This document shows, piece after piece, positions 4,905 to 12,752 of a DNA stretch of 13,287 nucleotides. This DNA comes from Prevotella sp. (GTDB taxonomy: Bacteria > Bacteroidota > Bacteroidia > Bacteroidales > Bacteroidaceae), in the NCBI GenBank assembly GCA_024681875.1, contig JAILAA010000093.1, positions 1 to 13,287 of the forward strand, read 5' to 3'. The translations under genes were made by a program, and so were the position numbers. The notes under the pieces were generated by a model. The model did no database searches and had not been told where the DNA came from. It worked only from the letters and a program-made list of their open reading frames with translations. Within the stretch, counting starts at the first letter, position 1. Each line of letters opens with the position of its first letter.

Positions 4905-7538
4905 TCAGCAGAAACGGCTGCGCAGAACGTCCATGTAGGGGGTGAGCACCTTGGCGTGCCAGGCTCCCCATCGGCTGATGGCGTTGTGGCACCATGTGAC
5001 GATGAGGCGGCGGCGGGCACGCGAGAGGGCGACATAGAACTTGCGCGCCTCCTCACCTTGGATGGCGTCCTGAGAAGCGAAGACGCTGGGGTATTTCCCG
5101 TCGACTGCGTCGTAGACGATGACATTGTCGAACTCCAATCCTTTTGCTTTATGTACGGTAGAGACAAAGACGCGCTCCTTCATGCTGAGTGAGCCGCAAA
5201 GGTCGGCCTCCTTCAGCGTACACAGCTCGGCATAGTGGCGCTGCAACAGCAGGGCCAGGGGCATGGCGGCCTCTCCGTCTACGACTCCCACCATGTCGTC
5301 TTCTATGTAGTTGATGACGTAGTCGAGCTTGGGAAGCGGGGTGATGACATTCAGCTGAAGCATATAGTGGTAGGCGCTGCGCATCTCGTCGGCAAGGGCG
5401 CTGCAATCGTTTTCGGCTGTGTTGTAGAGCCGCTGGCGAGCCTTTTCATAGAGTGGCGAGTAACGCTGGCGCAGTAGAGTGATCTTCTGGCGGTGACGGC
5501 TGATAAACTCCATCTGCCGCCCCATAATGCTGCGGCCGCGCTCGTAGCATTCCGTAGCCAAGCTGAGCGTGGCCATGATATCGTCGTCGGCCAGGTGTGA
5601 GTTCGTTCCCTCTAAGCGGAGCTGTACCAGCAGATCGCGCAGCTTGTAGCTGGGTTGGCGAGGGTGCAGCAGGCGTGCCAGCTTCAGTGTGTCGAGATAG
5701 GACGGCCAATTGGCGGTCATCGACAGCTGCGGGGCATAGCGGCGCATATTGTGCTCCATGATTTGGTAGTCGTAGGTGGCGTTGTGCCCAAGGATGGCTG
5801 CATCTCCTGCAAAGTCGACGAAGCGCTGCAACGCCTCGGCAGGCGGCAGGTGTGGCTGACGGGCGTACTCCTCAATGAGCGGATTGACCATGTCGCCCAG
5901 CATTGGCGGTATGGGCCGCGAGGTCTCGATGAAGAGATTGAGTGAGTCGGTGACCTTTCCCTGTCTGACGCGGATGGCGGCAATCTGCACCACGTCGTCG
6001 CTGGTTACATCCAAGCCTGTCGTCTCAGTGTCGAAGATGACGATGTCCTGCTGTTCGTAGATTCTGACATATTCTGCCACGTAGGTCGTTCCGTCATATT
6101 TTAGCAGGTCGGCAGGCGTCATGGCTAATTGCATCATCTCGCGCACAATCTGACGGGCGGCACTGCATGAGGCATAGACCTGCAGGCCGCAGAGCAGGTG
6201 CGACCATGCAATGAAGTCGTGTTCCATGTGGATGATCCCCAGATGGGCCAGCAGCAGGCGCATGGGCAGGGTGGAGAAGAAATCGGTGCCAGAGATTTTG
6301 AAGTGGGGCAGTTGCCGGAGTGCGCTGCTCACCTCATCAGCGTCGCTGTTGAAGGCCACCACTACGGCGATGGTCTGTTGCGGCTCGTCGTCGTATAGCT
6401 TTTTCACTAAGCGTGCCACCATATTGGCTTCGTCTATGTTGGTAGGCGCGTCCATCAGCATCACGTCGCTAGCCTTGCGCGGTGTGGTGTTGACCGTGGT
6501 TGGCAGCAGCGACGTGTCGATACCGAGCTGCCACTGGGCAAAGCGGTTGAAGATGTCGAGGAGATACTGCGGCGAGCGGTAGTTCTGGTAAAAGTTGTAG
6601 AAGTTGTCGCCGCATCGCTGGCGCAACATCGTCAGCGTGTCGGTCTTCGCTCCCATGAAGGAGAAGATGGCTTGCTGGGCGTCGCCAAGATAGACAACGG
6701 TGGCATCGGGTGTGGTGAAGAGGTCGATGATGGCCATCTGAAGCGGGTTGAGGTCTTGCACCTCATCGATTTGCAGCCAGCTGAAGCGATGCTCTGTTTG
6801 ATGTTTTGACAAAGCGTCAAACGTGACGAGCAGCAGGTCTTCAAAGTCCAGCAGGTCATTCTGTATCTTGTACTTCTCGTAGCTGCGGGCCGCGTAGAGC
6901 ATCTCCAACAGCAGGCGGGCATCGCGGCTCAGGCCTGTCGCCTCGTCGCGATATTGGTCGGCCTGGGTGTAGAGCTGGATGGCGGAGGACTGTGAGTAGG
7001 GTAGGCTGAAGTGGGCGCACAGTTCTCTCAGCAGTTGGGGCTTCATGGCGTCGCGATGCACTATCAACTTGCTGGGATAGTCGTGGCAGCACTGATACAT
7101 AAGATGCTGCAGGTTGATGATCTGCGAATAGCGTTGTCGGCTGCGGTTGTCATCCAGCACCTGCAGCTCGTCCTCGCCCAGATAGTCGCTGATGATGCTG
7201 ATGCTGGTGTCAGTATCTATCACTTTGGCATGTTCCGCCACCATCTTGTTGTCAAAGAGGAAATGCAGGCAGAAGCGGTGCACATTGCCTACGAACAGCC
7301 TGTCGCACCCGACAGCTTCGGGCAGTCGCTGCTCTATGCGCTCCTTCATGCTGCGCGCAGCGCGGTTGGTGAAGGTAAGACAGGCCATGTCGGCAAAGGC
7401 GACACCGTGTTGGCAGGCCCAGACGATGCGCTCGGCCAATACAGCCGTCTTGCCGCAGCCCGGCGGGGCTAATACGAGGTGATGACCGCCTGTGGCCTCG
7501 ATGACGCGCTGCTGCTCGGTGTTGAATTGCATCTCCAT
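4905..7538 (-). CDS. UvrD/Rep-type helicase with embedded DEDDh exonuclease
   Basis: The 877-residue product should unwind DNA 3' to 5' using ATP. Helicase motifs in order: Q-motif FNTEQQRVI (5-13), Walker A APPGCGKT (24-31), Ia LTFTNRAARSMKERI (54-68), Walker B IDEVQD (257-262), III GDAQQAIFSFMG (285-296), IV NYRS (319-322), V VSTVHKAKGLEFDNV (792-806) and VI FYVALSRAR (834-842). Between IV and V, residues about 496-665 form a DnaQ-like 3'-5' exonuclease: IFDTETTGLD (Asp503, Glu505), GHNATYD (Asp590) and HLADDD (His648, Asp653). All five DEDDh residues are present. The nuclease therefore interrupts helicase domain 2 rather than sitting at an end. The start is ATG 7538; a second ATG two codons later is possible. 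A role in DNA repair or restart is likely, and ruvA is its divergent neighbour. There is no partner nuclease gene of the RecB/AddB type nearby. The domain calls are certain; the pathway is inferred. Confidence 0.93.
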   Translation of the reverse strand: MEMQFNTEQQRVIEATGGHHLVLAPPGCGKTAVLAERIVWACQHGVAFADMACLTFTNRAARSMKERIEQRLPEAVGCDRLFVGNVHRFCLHFLFDNKMVAEHAKVIDTDTSISIISDYLGEDELQVLDDNRSRQRYSQIINLQHLMYQCCHDYPSKLIVHRDAMKPQLLRELCAHFSLPYSQSSAIQLYTQADQYRDEATGLSRDARLLLEMLYAARSYEKYKIQNDLLDFEDLLLVTFDALSKHQTEHRFSWLQIDEVQDLNPLQMAIIDLFTTPDATVVYLGDAQQAIFSFMGAKTDTLTMLRQRCGDNFYNFYQNYRSPQYLLDIFNRFAQWQLGIDTSLLPTTVNTTPRKASDVMLMDAPTNIDEANMVARLVKKLYDDEPQQTIAVVVAFNSDADEVSSALRQLPHFKISGTDFFSTLPMRLLLAHLGIIHMEHDFIAWSHLLCGLQVYASCSAARQIVREMMQLAMTPADLLKYDGTTYVAEYVRIYEQQDIVIFDTETTGLDVTSDDVVQIAAIRVRQGKVTDSLNLFIETSRPIPPMLGDMVNPLIEEYARQPHLPPAEALQRFVDFAGDAAILGHNATYDYQIMEHNMRRYAPQLSMTANWPSYLDTLKLARLLHPRQPSYKLRDLLVQLRLEGTNSHLADDDIMATLSLATECYERGRSIMGRQMEFISRHRQKITLLRQRYSPLYEKARQRLYNTAENDCSALADEMRSAYHYMLQLNVITPLPKLDYVINYIEDDMVGVVDGEAAMPLALLLQRHYAELCTLKEADLCGSLSMKERVFVSTVHKAKGLEFDNVIVYDAVDGKYPSVFASQDAIQGEEARKFYVALSRARRRLIVTWCHNAISRWGAWHAKVLTPYMDVLRSRFC

Positions 7539-7543
7539 GTCTA

Positions 7544-7609
7544 TCTAACGCTTATGAGGGCTATTTATTACCTATGACAGGCAATAATTACGCACCATTA
7601 CGCGTTAGA
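7544..7609. promoter_or_regulatory. Nested inverted repeats in the divergent helicase/ruvA spacer
   Basis: TCTAACGC (7544-7551) and GCGTTAGA (7602-7609) are a perfect inverted pair framing the spacer. Centred between them is TTATT-ACCTATGACAGGC-AATAA (7565-7587), with CCT/AGG also pairing inside. No TAnnTTTG promoter is recognisable for either gene. The symmetry suggests an operator or protein-binding site shared by the two repair genes, but chance is not excluded. Confidence 0.35.
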
Positions 7610-7625
7610 AATAAAAAACAGCGTT

Positions 7626-8228
7626 ATGATAGAGTATATCCGCGGCGAGCTTACTGAACTAACGCCTGCCTTGGCCACTATTGAAGCCAATGGTGTGGGC
7701 TATGGACTGAACATCTCGCTTAACACCTACACCGCCATACAAGGAAAGAAGGAAGCGAAGTTATTTGTCTATGAGGCCATCCGCGAGGATGCCTACATCC
7801 TCTACGGCTTCGCTACGAAGCGTGAGCGAGAGATGTTCGAGTTGCTTATCACCGTATCTGGCGTTGGAACGAACACGGCCCGCATGATGCTGTCGTCGAT
7901 GAGTGTTCCCGAGCTGTGCAATGCCATCAGTACAGGCAATGCGCGGCTCATCCAGAGCATCAAGGGCATTGGCAAGATGACGGCGCAGCGCATTATCGTG
8001 GACCTGAGGGACAAGATTGTTGCTTTGGGCCTGACCGACGAGATTCCCGCCGGAGGCACGATGACGGCACCCGTGAACAACGCAGTACGCGACGAGGCTG
8101 TGGCCGCCCTTACCATGCTGGGCTTCTCGCCGGCTCCTACACAGAAGGTTGTGGTCAGCATCCTCAGCGAGCAACCCACGTTACCTGTGGAGCAGGTGGT
8201 GAAGCTGGCGTTGAAGCAAATCAAATAG
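7626..8228 (+). CDS. ruvA: Holliday junction branch migration protein RuvA
   Basis: This 200-residue protein binds four-way DNA junctions as a tetramer and loads the RuvB motor for branch migration in recombinational repair. Domain I (residues 1-62) begins [11 protein letters not shown] and contains NGVGYGLNI of the OB-fold. Domain II carries the two helix-hairpin-helix motifs SGVGTNTA (78-85) and [10 protein letters not shown] (113-122). Domain III (about 153-200, [12 protein letters not shown]) is the RuvB-contacting bundle. Length and domain order are normal. The start at 7626 matches the family N-terminus exactly. It is divergent from the helicase-exonuclease gene. Its last 8 bases overlap the end of the GT61 gene on the other strand, leaving no room for a terminator between them. 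ruvB and ruvC are not in the window. Confidence 0.97.
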   Translation: MIEYIRGELTELTPALATIEANGVGYGLNISLNTYTAIQGKKEAKLFVYEAIREDAYILYGFATKREREMFELLITVSGVGTNTARMMLSSMSVPELCNAISTGNARLIQSIKGIGKMTAQRIIVDLRDKIVALGLTDEIPAGGTMTAPVNNAVRDEAVAALTMLGFSPAPTQKVVVSILSEQPTLPVEQVVKLALKQIK

Positions 8229-9411
8229 CCGAAGAGATAAGCCAGTTGGTGATGCTTTGCCTGAAGTCGTCTTTGTCTATCGTATAAGATGAATGAAGAA
8301 TGGAAGGGTCGGCGCTCTTTCCTGTCAGATAGCGCATGTCAATGTTCAGACAAGCCGCCAGACCGGAGAATATACTGAGGTCAATCTTTTGTGAGAACAG
8401 CACCAGTACCTTGCAGCCCGGACGGCAGCAGATGATATTGGAAAGTGCGGCACCAGAAGCTGCTATCACACATTCTACGGATGAAAAGAATCCGAACTGT
8501 TCCGTCACCGTATATTCCTCGGGACTGAGAATCTCAAAACCGTATTCTAAGGCAATCTGTGTCAATTCCCGCTCGTTGTAACTACGGCTGGTAGTGTGCT
8601 TCCTCGCTATGAAGAAACGCTTGGGGCTTGTCTCTCTCTTCTTTGCAAATGCCAGAAATCGCTGACGCACATAGTCAATAGCATTAGGACAAAACCAGTT
8701 GTCCTCTGTCTTTATCTTCTTGATGTCAACATAGTTGGGAATAATCCTATTGACGTTAGAGAGGCAATAGAGACGCTTCACATGGCACAGATGGCGTGGC
8801 TTAAGGTAGATTATCTTCCTGTTTCCCAAAAACATGCGCAGCAGTTCCATCTGCTGTGGTATTTCACTTACTCTGTAGTCTATGAGGACGGGAACGTCAT
8901 CTGGAATATTACACTGTGCCAACAGGTAGAACTTGGAGATGGCCTCCATGATGAAATGATAATAGTTCCCTGCGAAATTGATGATAAGGCTGATGGCCGC
9001 ATCCATCGTCATACCGTAGTTGCGGCATCTTACGATGTAATGATGCCCAAGCCTTATAGGCTTCTTTTTGCGTTTTTTCAGCCCCCAGTCAGTTATCTTG
9101 TAATTATTGTTCGTGTAGCTCTCAACAAGTTGGTCGTACAGTATTTCCCGTGACTTGCTGACTACTACGTTTGAAGAGCCGACGATGCTTGCATCTTGTA
9201 ACTGACATACCAAAAGATCATCATATAATTCCAGCTGCTCAGCATCTTCGTTCCTTTCAATATAGCGTACCGGTGAGGTGATGAGTCTCGTGTTCTGGCG
9301 AAACAGAATCGGTACTCCTGCCCTGTCGGCATAGTCCTTGAGAGTAACCGCTTTTTGAAACCAATAGCGGTTGGTAAAGAAATCTTTTAATGAACAGATA
9401 ACGTTTTTCAC
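8221..9411 (-). CDS. Glycosyltransferase family 61 protein
   Basis: This 396-residue enzyme should transfer a sugar from a nucleotide donor onto a surface glycan. GT61 signatures are present: NYYHFIMEA (149-157), the RFFIAR motif (265-270) followed by the basic [10 protein letters not shown] loop, and ASGAALSNI (318-326) before CCRPG. There is no signal peptide or transmembrane helix, so it is probably cytoplasmic or membrane-associated. The start is GTG at 9411, 16 bases after the acetyltransferase stop; no in-frame ATG exists for a long way downstream or upstream. It is the last gene of the envelope cluster, so it may use the sugar made by the isomerase and acetyltransferase genes before it. 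Its stop overlaps the ruvA end by 8 bases tail to tail. Family is confident; donor and acceptor are unknown. Confidence 0.85.
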   Translation of the reverse strand: MKNVICSLKDFFTNRYWFQKAVTLKDYADRAGVPILFRQNTRLITSPVRYIERNEDAEQLELYDDLLVCQLQDASIVGSSNVVVSKSREILYDQLVESYTNNNYKITDWGLKKRKKKPIRLGHHYIVRCRNYGMTMDAAISLIINFAGNYYHFIMEAISKFYLLAQCNIPDDVPVLIDYRVSEIPQQMELLRMFLGNRKIIYLKPRHLCHVKRLYCLSNVNRIIPNYVDIKKIKTEDNWFCPNAIDYVRQRFLAFAKKRETSPKRFFIARKHTTSRSYNERELTQIALEYGFEILSPEEYTVTEQFGFFSSVECVIAASGAALSNIICCRPGCKVLVLFSQKIDLSIFSGLAACLNIDMRYLTGKSADPSILHSSYTIDKDDFRQSITNWLISSAI

Positions 9412-9427
9412 TTCGCAAGAGAAATGC

Positions 9428-9886
9428 TTAGTCTTCTATTTTCTTCATAAACCGTGCAGGATTGCCCAGCCACAGCTCTCCAGCGGGAACGTCTCTGGTA
9501 ACTACCGAGCCTGCACCTATCATGGCATTTTCTCCAATCGTTATACCAGGCAATATGACGCTGCCGGCCCCGATGCTGGCACCACGGCATACTTTGGTAC
9601 GCTCCATTTTCCAATTGGCGTTATGCGAGCGGGGGAACTTGTCGTTAGTAAAGCTCACGTTGCCGCCAATCATTACATTGTCTTCGAGCGTAATGCCGTC
9701 CCACACCTGAACACCGCACTTGATAGTAACATTATTACCGATGACGACATCGTTCTCAATCAGCACATTCGCACAAATGTTGCAGTTCTCGCCAATCTTG
9801 CATTTGGGGAAAACTACACAAAATTGCCATATCTTGGTAGATTCAGGCACATTTGGATTCATACAGTCAGCTAATCTGTGTATCAT
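9428..9886 (-). CDS. Left-handed beta-helix sugar N-acyltransferase
   Basis: The 152 residues are mostly hexapeptide repeats ([LIV]GxxxxI): [42 protein letters not shown]. The pattern folds as a left-handed beta-helix trimer using acetyl-CoA. The insertion [13 protein letters not shown] (77-89) and the W-x-x-x-x-T-x-V block (92-99) are typical of FdtC/QdtC/WlbB enzymes, which acylate the amino group of nucleotide-linked 3-amino-dideoxysugars. The isomerase genes directly upstream fit this. The start overlaps the stop of the preceding gene in an ATGA junction, so translation is probably coupled. No matching sugar aminotransferase lies in the window. O-acetyl transfer to another sugar is the alternative. 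Fold is certain; substrate is inferred from context. Confidence 0.82.
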   Translation of the reverse strand: MIHRLADCMNPNVPESTKIWQFCVVFPKCKIGENCNICANVLIENDVVIGNNVTIKCGVQVWDGITLEDNVMIGGNVSFTNDKFPRSHNANWKMERTKVCRGASIGAGSVILPGITIGENAMIGAGSVVTRDVPAGELWLGNPARFMKKIED

Positions 9887-10314
9887 GACTCGGTGTTTTC
9901 AGTTGAACGGTATGCCAGGAACTCGTCATAGTCGCGGATATAGTCACTGGCGTCATACTTTTCCGATGCCAGACACAGGCACACGGCACCAGAGGAGAAT
10001 TCGTCGAGTGTGCGCCAGATGCCAGGGACAATCAGCAAGCCCTGATATGGATGGTTTAACAGAAAAGTGCGCTTTACGATGCCATCGTCGAGTGTCACCG
10101 TAAAGCTGCCGCTGGCAGCAATCAGTAGTTGGTATAGCCGCCTGTGTGCATGTGCTCCGCGCGACTTCCCACCAGGAATGTCGTATGAGTAGTAGACGCG
10201 CTTCACCTCGAATGGTATTTCACGAAAATTGCTCACAACAGAGAGGTTGCCCTGTGGAGTGTGGTGCTTGTCCAGCTCTATGATGGAGCAGTCGTATACC
10301 CTGCTATTGTTCAT
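9883..10314 (-). CDS. FdtA/QdtA-type dTDP-4-keto-6-deoxyhexose 3,4-ketoisomerase (second of pair)
   Basis: This 143-residue cupin belongs to the FdtA/QdtA (WxcM C-terminal-like) family, which converts dTDP-4-keto-6-deoxyglucose to the 3-keto sugar ahead of amination. Visible features: RGAHAHRRL (53-61) with both conserved histidines, His55 and His57; SYDIPGG before it; [11 protein letters not shown] (68-78); IVPGIWRTL (95-103); and the C-terminal DYIRDYDEF. Length is typical. The start ATG 10314 lies 11 bases inside the 3' end of its paralogue, and its stop overlaps the acetyltransferase start, so the three are likely translated together. This is the copy with an intact HAH motif, so it is the better candidate for the active isomerase. 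Epimerising or stereo-variant isomerase activity cannot be read from the sequence. Confidence 0.85.
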   Translation of the reverse strand: MNNSRVYDCSIIELDKHHTPQGNLSVVSNFREIPFEVKRVYYSYDIPGGKSRGAHAHRRLYQLLIAASGSFTVTLDDGIVKRTFLLNHPYQGLLIVPGIWRTLDEFSSGAVCLCLASEKYDASDYIRDYDEFLAYRSTENTES

Positions 10315-10747
10315 TGTTCTTGAAAGCTAAGAAATCGTCGTATTCACGAATGTAATCCTGACTATCGTAGTCAGTAGAAGAGAGGATGAGAGCCAATGAG
10401 TTGGTGGAGAAGTTCTCCATCTCACGCCACAGGCCCTTTGGGACGTATAGACCGTAATAGGATCGGTTCATGTGAAATACCTTCCGCTCCTTGCCATCGT
10501 CAATGACAATGTCGAAACTACCCGACAGAGCAATAATGAACTCGCTGTTCTGGCGATAGGCATGACCGCCACGGCACTCGCCGCCAGGCACATCATAAAT
10601 CCAGTAGCTGCGCCTTATCTTAAACGGCACCTCATTGTCTTCTTCAACGAATGAAAGATTGCCCCGCTCGTCGAAAATTTTCGGTACATTGATAATCCTT
10701 GCTTGTTCCATATGCTTGATGCAATAATTCAGAATAACAACCCGCAT
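10304..10747 (-). CDS. FdtA/QdtA-type cupin isomerase paralogue with altered His motif (first of pair)
   Basis: The 147-residue protein is a diverged paralogue of the next gene: DERGNLSFVE (26-35), YDVPGGECRGGHAYR (51-65), SGSFDIVIDDG, VPKGLWREM and the same DYIREYDDF C-terminus. Where FdtA enzymes have His-Ala-His, this one has His62-Ala-Tyr64. In FdtA both histidines line the active site, so this copy may be inactive, altered in product, or a partner subunit. The first ATG (10747) abuts the stop of the acyltransferase gene (TGAATG). A second ATG at 10711 (MEQARIINVPKI) matches the usual family N-terminus better and leaves a 36-base gap, so the true start is uncertain. It is part of the tightly packed minus-strand operon. 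Confidence 0.8.
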   Translation of the reverse strand: MRVVILNYCIKHMEQARIINVPKIFDERGNLSFVEEDNEVPFKIRRSYWIYDVPGGECRGGHAYRQNSEFIIALSGSFDIVIDDGKERKVFHMNRSYYGLYVPKGLWREMENFSTNSLALILSSTDYDSQDYIREYDDFLAFKNNEQ

Positions 10748-11740
10748 TCAGGCGCTCTCGTCCTGTTCTTCCTTACCATTCGGGTCACGCCATATGGCTT
10801 TGCCATTGACCACCTTCAGCATCCGGTCAAACTCTGCATGAGTGCGTTTCCAACGGTCGTGAGTCCACAGGTAGAGTGACGGCTGACGACGGATGGAGTT
10901 TTCTAAATACTTGAAGAACTGTTTGGTAATGTCATACTCTTCAGTCTTCGAAGCCTCTGGAGCTAACAGGCGGAAAGTACAAATGTATTTTCCTCTGCGG
11001 GGACGTTCCATGTCCACATAGAACACGGCGTCGTTCATTTTCCGCATGATGCGCTCAGCGCCGGTGAACACAGGCGTCTCGTGGTTTAAGAAGTCTATCC
11101 ACAGATGAATATTGGTCCACCAAGGAGCCTGGTCGCTGATGTATCCGAACAGAGAACGGCGGTCTTCGCGCTTATAGGTAAGCAGATGGCGCAGGATGTC
11201 TTTCTTGGGCACGCAGTCGCCACCGTGAGCCGAGCGGATATCTATGAATAGACGGTCAAAGGCCTTGCTGTTGAGGGGATGATAAATGAGTCCCATTGCA
11301 GGCTGTTTCCTGTCCGCCTGAGTCTCTTGTCTCGCTGCCTTAAACGCCAGCCCTGTGGCTGACAGCCATTCCCAGTTGCAATAATGCCCCAGAATGGCGG
11401 CACAGTTGCGTCCTTCGTCAAATACCTGCTCCAGCTGATCTACGCCACGGAACTCAATGTGGCGCAACAGTTTCTCGTCGCTGATGCTTAGCAGTTTTAT
11501 CGTCTCCATGACGTAATCGCACAGCCAGCGGTAGAAACGGCGCTCTACGGCCTTCACTTCCTTCAGCGACATGTCTGGGAATGATGTGGTCAGGTTCTTA
11601 CGCACCACCTTGCGCCTATATCTAATCACATAATAGAGGAGCAGGAAAATGACGTCTGACACTCGGTAGAGCAGCCAGAACGGCAGTAGCGAAAGGCTAT
11701 AGACCAGACCCTTGAGCAGATAGTATGCTAAGTTATTCAT
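10748..11740 (-). CDS. LpxL/HtrB-family lipid acyltransferase
   Basis: This 330-residue enzyme of the lipid A (lysophospholipid) acyltransferase family would transfer an acyl chain to a lipid at the inner membrane. A hydrophobic N-terminal segment (LLKGLVYSLSLLPFWLLYRV) anchors it. The catalytic HX4E motif is GHYCNWE (His119, Glu124 from this start). SDQAPWW and ETPVFTGAERIMRK, the family's later blocks, and the YLWTHDRWKR C-terminal box are all present. The frame is open upstream to 11836, but the added residues look unlike the family. ATG 11740 gives MNNLAYYLLKGL, a standard start, and overlaps the PAP2 stop by 8 bases, a coupled arrangement. In Bacteroidetes, members can act in lipid A or other lipids such as aminolipids; the context with a PAP2 enzyme favours a lipid module. 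Substrate unknown. Confidence 0.87.
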   Translation of the reverse strand: MNNLAYYLLKGLVYSLSLLPFWLLYRVSDVIFLLLYYVIRYRRKVVRKNLTTSFPDMSLKEVKAVERRFYRWLCDYVMETIKLLSISDEKLLRHIEFRGVDQLEQVFDEGRNCAAILGHYCNWEWLSATGLAFKAARQETQADRKQPAMGLIYHPLNSKAFDRLFIDIRSAHGGDCVPKKDILRHLLTYKREDRRSLFGYISDQAPWWTNIHLWIDFLNHETPVFTGAERIMRKMNDAVFYVDMERPRRGKYICTFRLLAPEASKTEEYDITKQFFKYLENSIRRQPSLYLWTHDRWKRTHAEFDRMLKVVNGKAIWRDPNGKEEQDESA

Positions 11741-12692
11741 GCCGTTCTGTTTTGTTGCAACATCTGGTGTGAAGCCAGCGGAAAAGTAAATACATGGCCA
11801 ATCCCGTAAACAATCCGGCGATGGCGTCGATGGCATAGTGCGCCTGAATGTAGAACGTGGCGAAGAACATCAGGAGCGAGAGGATGGCTACTGGAATAAA
11901 GAGCGTCCACGTCCGCGTTTCGCCCTTTCGCTTCTCCCATGCCAGCATAAGCAGTACCACACTGATACCTACATGACTGCTGGGGAAAGCCGCTGTAGGC
12001 CTTTCTCCTGCATTATGCGCTTGTTGCACCAAGTCGTGGAACAGGCCTCCGTCGCTCCCCGGAATAGGCAGCGCCTCCTGATGGTTAAGGAAATAGTGGC
12101 CCACGTTAGGGAAGACGCCCTGCGCTATCTGATCGGTGCCCACGGCTTCATAGTAGAACTGCGGACCGGCCACGGGCAGGAAGATGAAGATGACGTAGAA
12201 CAGGAAGAACGAACCCAGGATGACGAATGCAACATAAGGGAAACGGTCATAGCGTTTCCAGAAGTAATAAAAGGCCACCGCACCAATCATCGGGTAGTAG
12301 CTGAAGTAGCCTAAGCAGAGCAATTCGCTAAGCATGGGTGAGGTGAAGTTCTGCGAGAAGAGCAGCGCAGGCTGACATCCGAAGAGTGCTTGCTCCCATC
12401 CGGCAAAGACGTGGTCGAGGTTGAGGAAGAGACGGTTGAACTCATACGTGTCTGGGTACCACCAGCCCAAGAAGCACAGCTGTCCAATGACGCGCAGCAC
12501 CATAGTCAGTTTCGACGGCCATCGCCTGTAAGCCTGCCATAACACCAGCGTCATAGCCACGGCTCCAGCACGGCCCGTCAGCATCGGCACTGGGTCGACC
12601 AGCTGCCCCCAAAAGATAGCTATGAGTACCAGCGTGAAGGCTGTATACGCCAGCACTGCCCACTCAAACAGGCATAAACCCTTCTTTCCCAC
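11733..12692 (-). CDS. PAP2-superfamily membrane enzyme, Aur1-like
   Basis: The 319-residue product is a polytopic inner-membrane protein with about six hydrophobic segments. PAP2 motifs are AAFPSSH (His240) and YIQAHYAIDAIAG (His285, Asp289). These, with FLPVAGPQF (171-179) ahead of them, match the Aur1/inositolphosphotransferase branch (PAP2_3) better than classic phosphatases, whose SR-x5-H motif is not visible. It could hydrolyse a lipid phosphate, or transfer a phospho-headgroup to a lipid alcohol such as ceramide. The start is GTG at 12692; a stop lies two codons upstream and no in-frame ATG is close. It follows the epimerase gene after 60 bases and overlaps the acyltransferase start by 8. 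Superfamily is certain; the reaction is inferred. Confidence 0.85.
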   Translation of the reverse strand: MGKKGLCLFEWAVLAYTAFTLVLIAIFWGQLVDPVPMLTGRAGAVAMTLVLWQAYRRWPSKLTMVLRVIGQLCFLGWWYPDTYEFNRLFLNLDHVFAGWEQALFGCQPALLFSQNFTSPMLSELLCLGYFSYYPMIGAVAFYYFWKRYDRFPYVAFVILGSFFLFYVIFIFLPVAGPQFYYEAVGTDQIAQGVFPNVGHYFLNHQEALPIPGSDGGLFHDLVQQAHNAGERPTAAFPSSHVGISVVLLMLAWEKRKGETRTWTLFIPVAILSLLMFFATFYIQAHYAIDAIAGLFTGLAMYLLFRWLHTRCCNKTERHE

Positions 12693-12752
12693 CTGCTAAT
12701 TCTTAATTCTTACTCGCCAAGGCGACACTTTAATTTTTCAACTTTTCAACTT
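12693..12752 (-). other. Spacer with hairpin and A-rich repeat
   Basis: The 60 bases between the epimerase and PAP2 genes hold TCGCC-AA-GGCGA (12714-12725), a five-pair stem. They also hold a T-rich run at 12731-12750 (TAATTTTTCAACTTTTCAAC) and a doubled AATTCTTA (12698-12712). The T-rich run is the complement of the GTGAAAAA/TTGAAAAG repeat family seen upstream of corA. No promoter of the TAnnTTTG type is visible, so the PAP2 gene is probably co-transcribed. Confidence 0.5.

Noticed and set aside
3995..5167. A 390-codon open frame on the minus strand
   Set aside because: It lies antisense across corA and the 3' end of the helicase gene, both of which have complete family motifs. Its predicted protein is low-complexity, and its length reflects codon bias in the real genes.
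11741..11836. Extended start for the LpxL-like acyltransferase at 11836
   Set aside because: The extra 32 residues do not resemble the family and lie inside the PAP2 gene. ATG 11740 gives a typical N-terminus and an 8-base coupled overlap.
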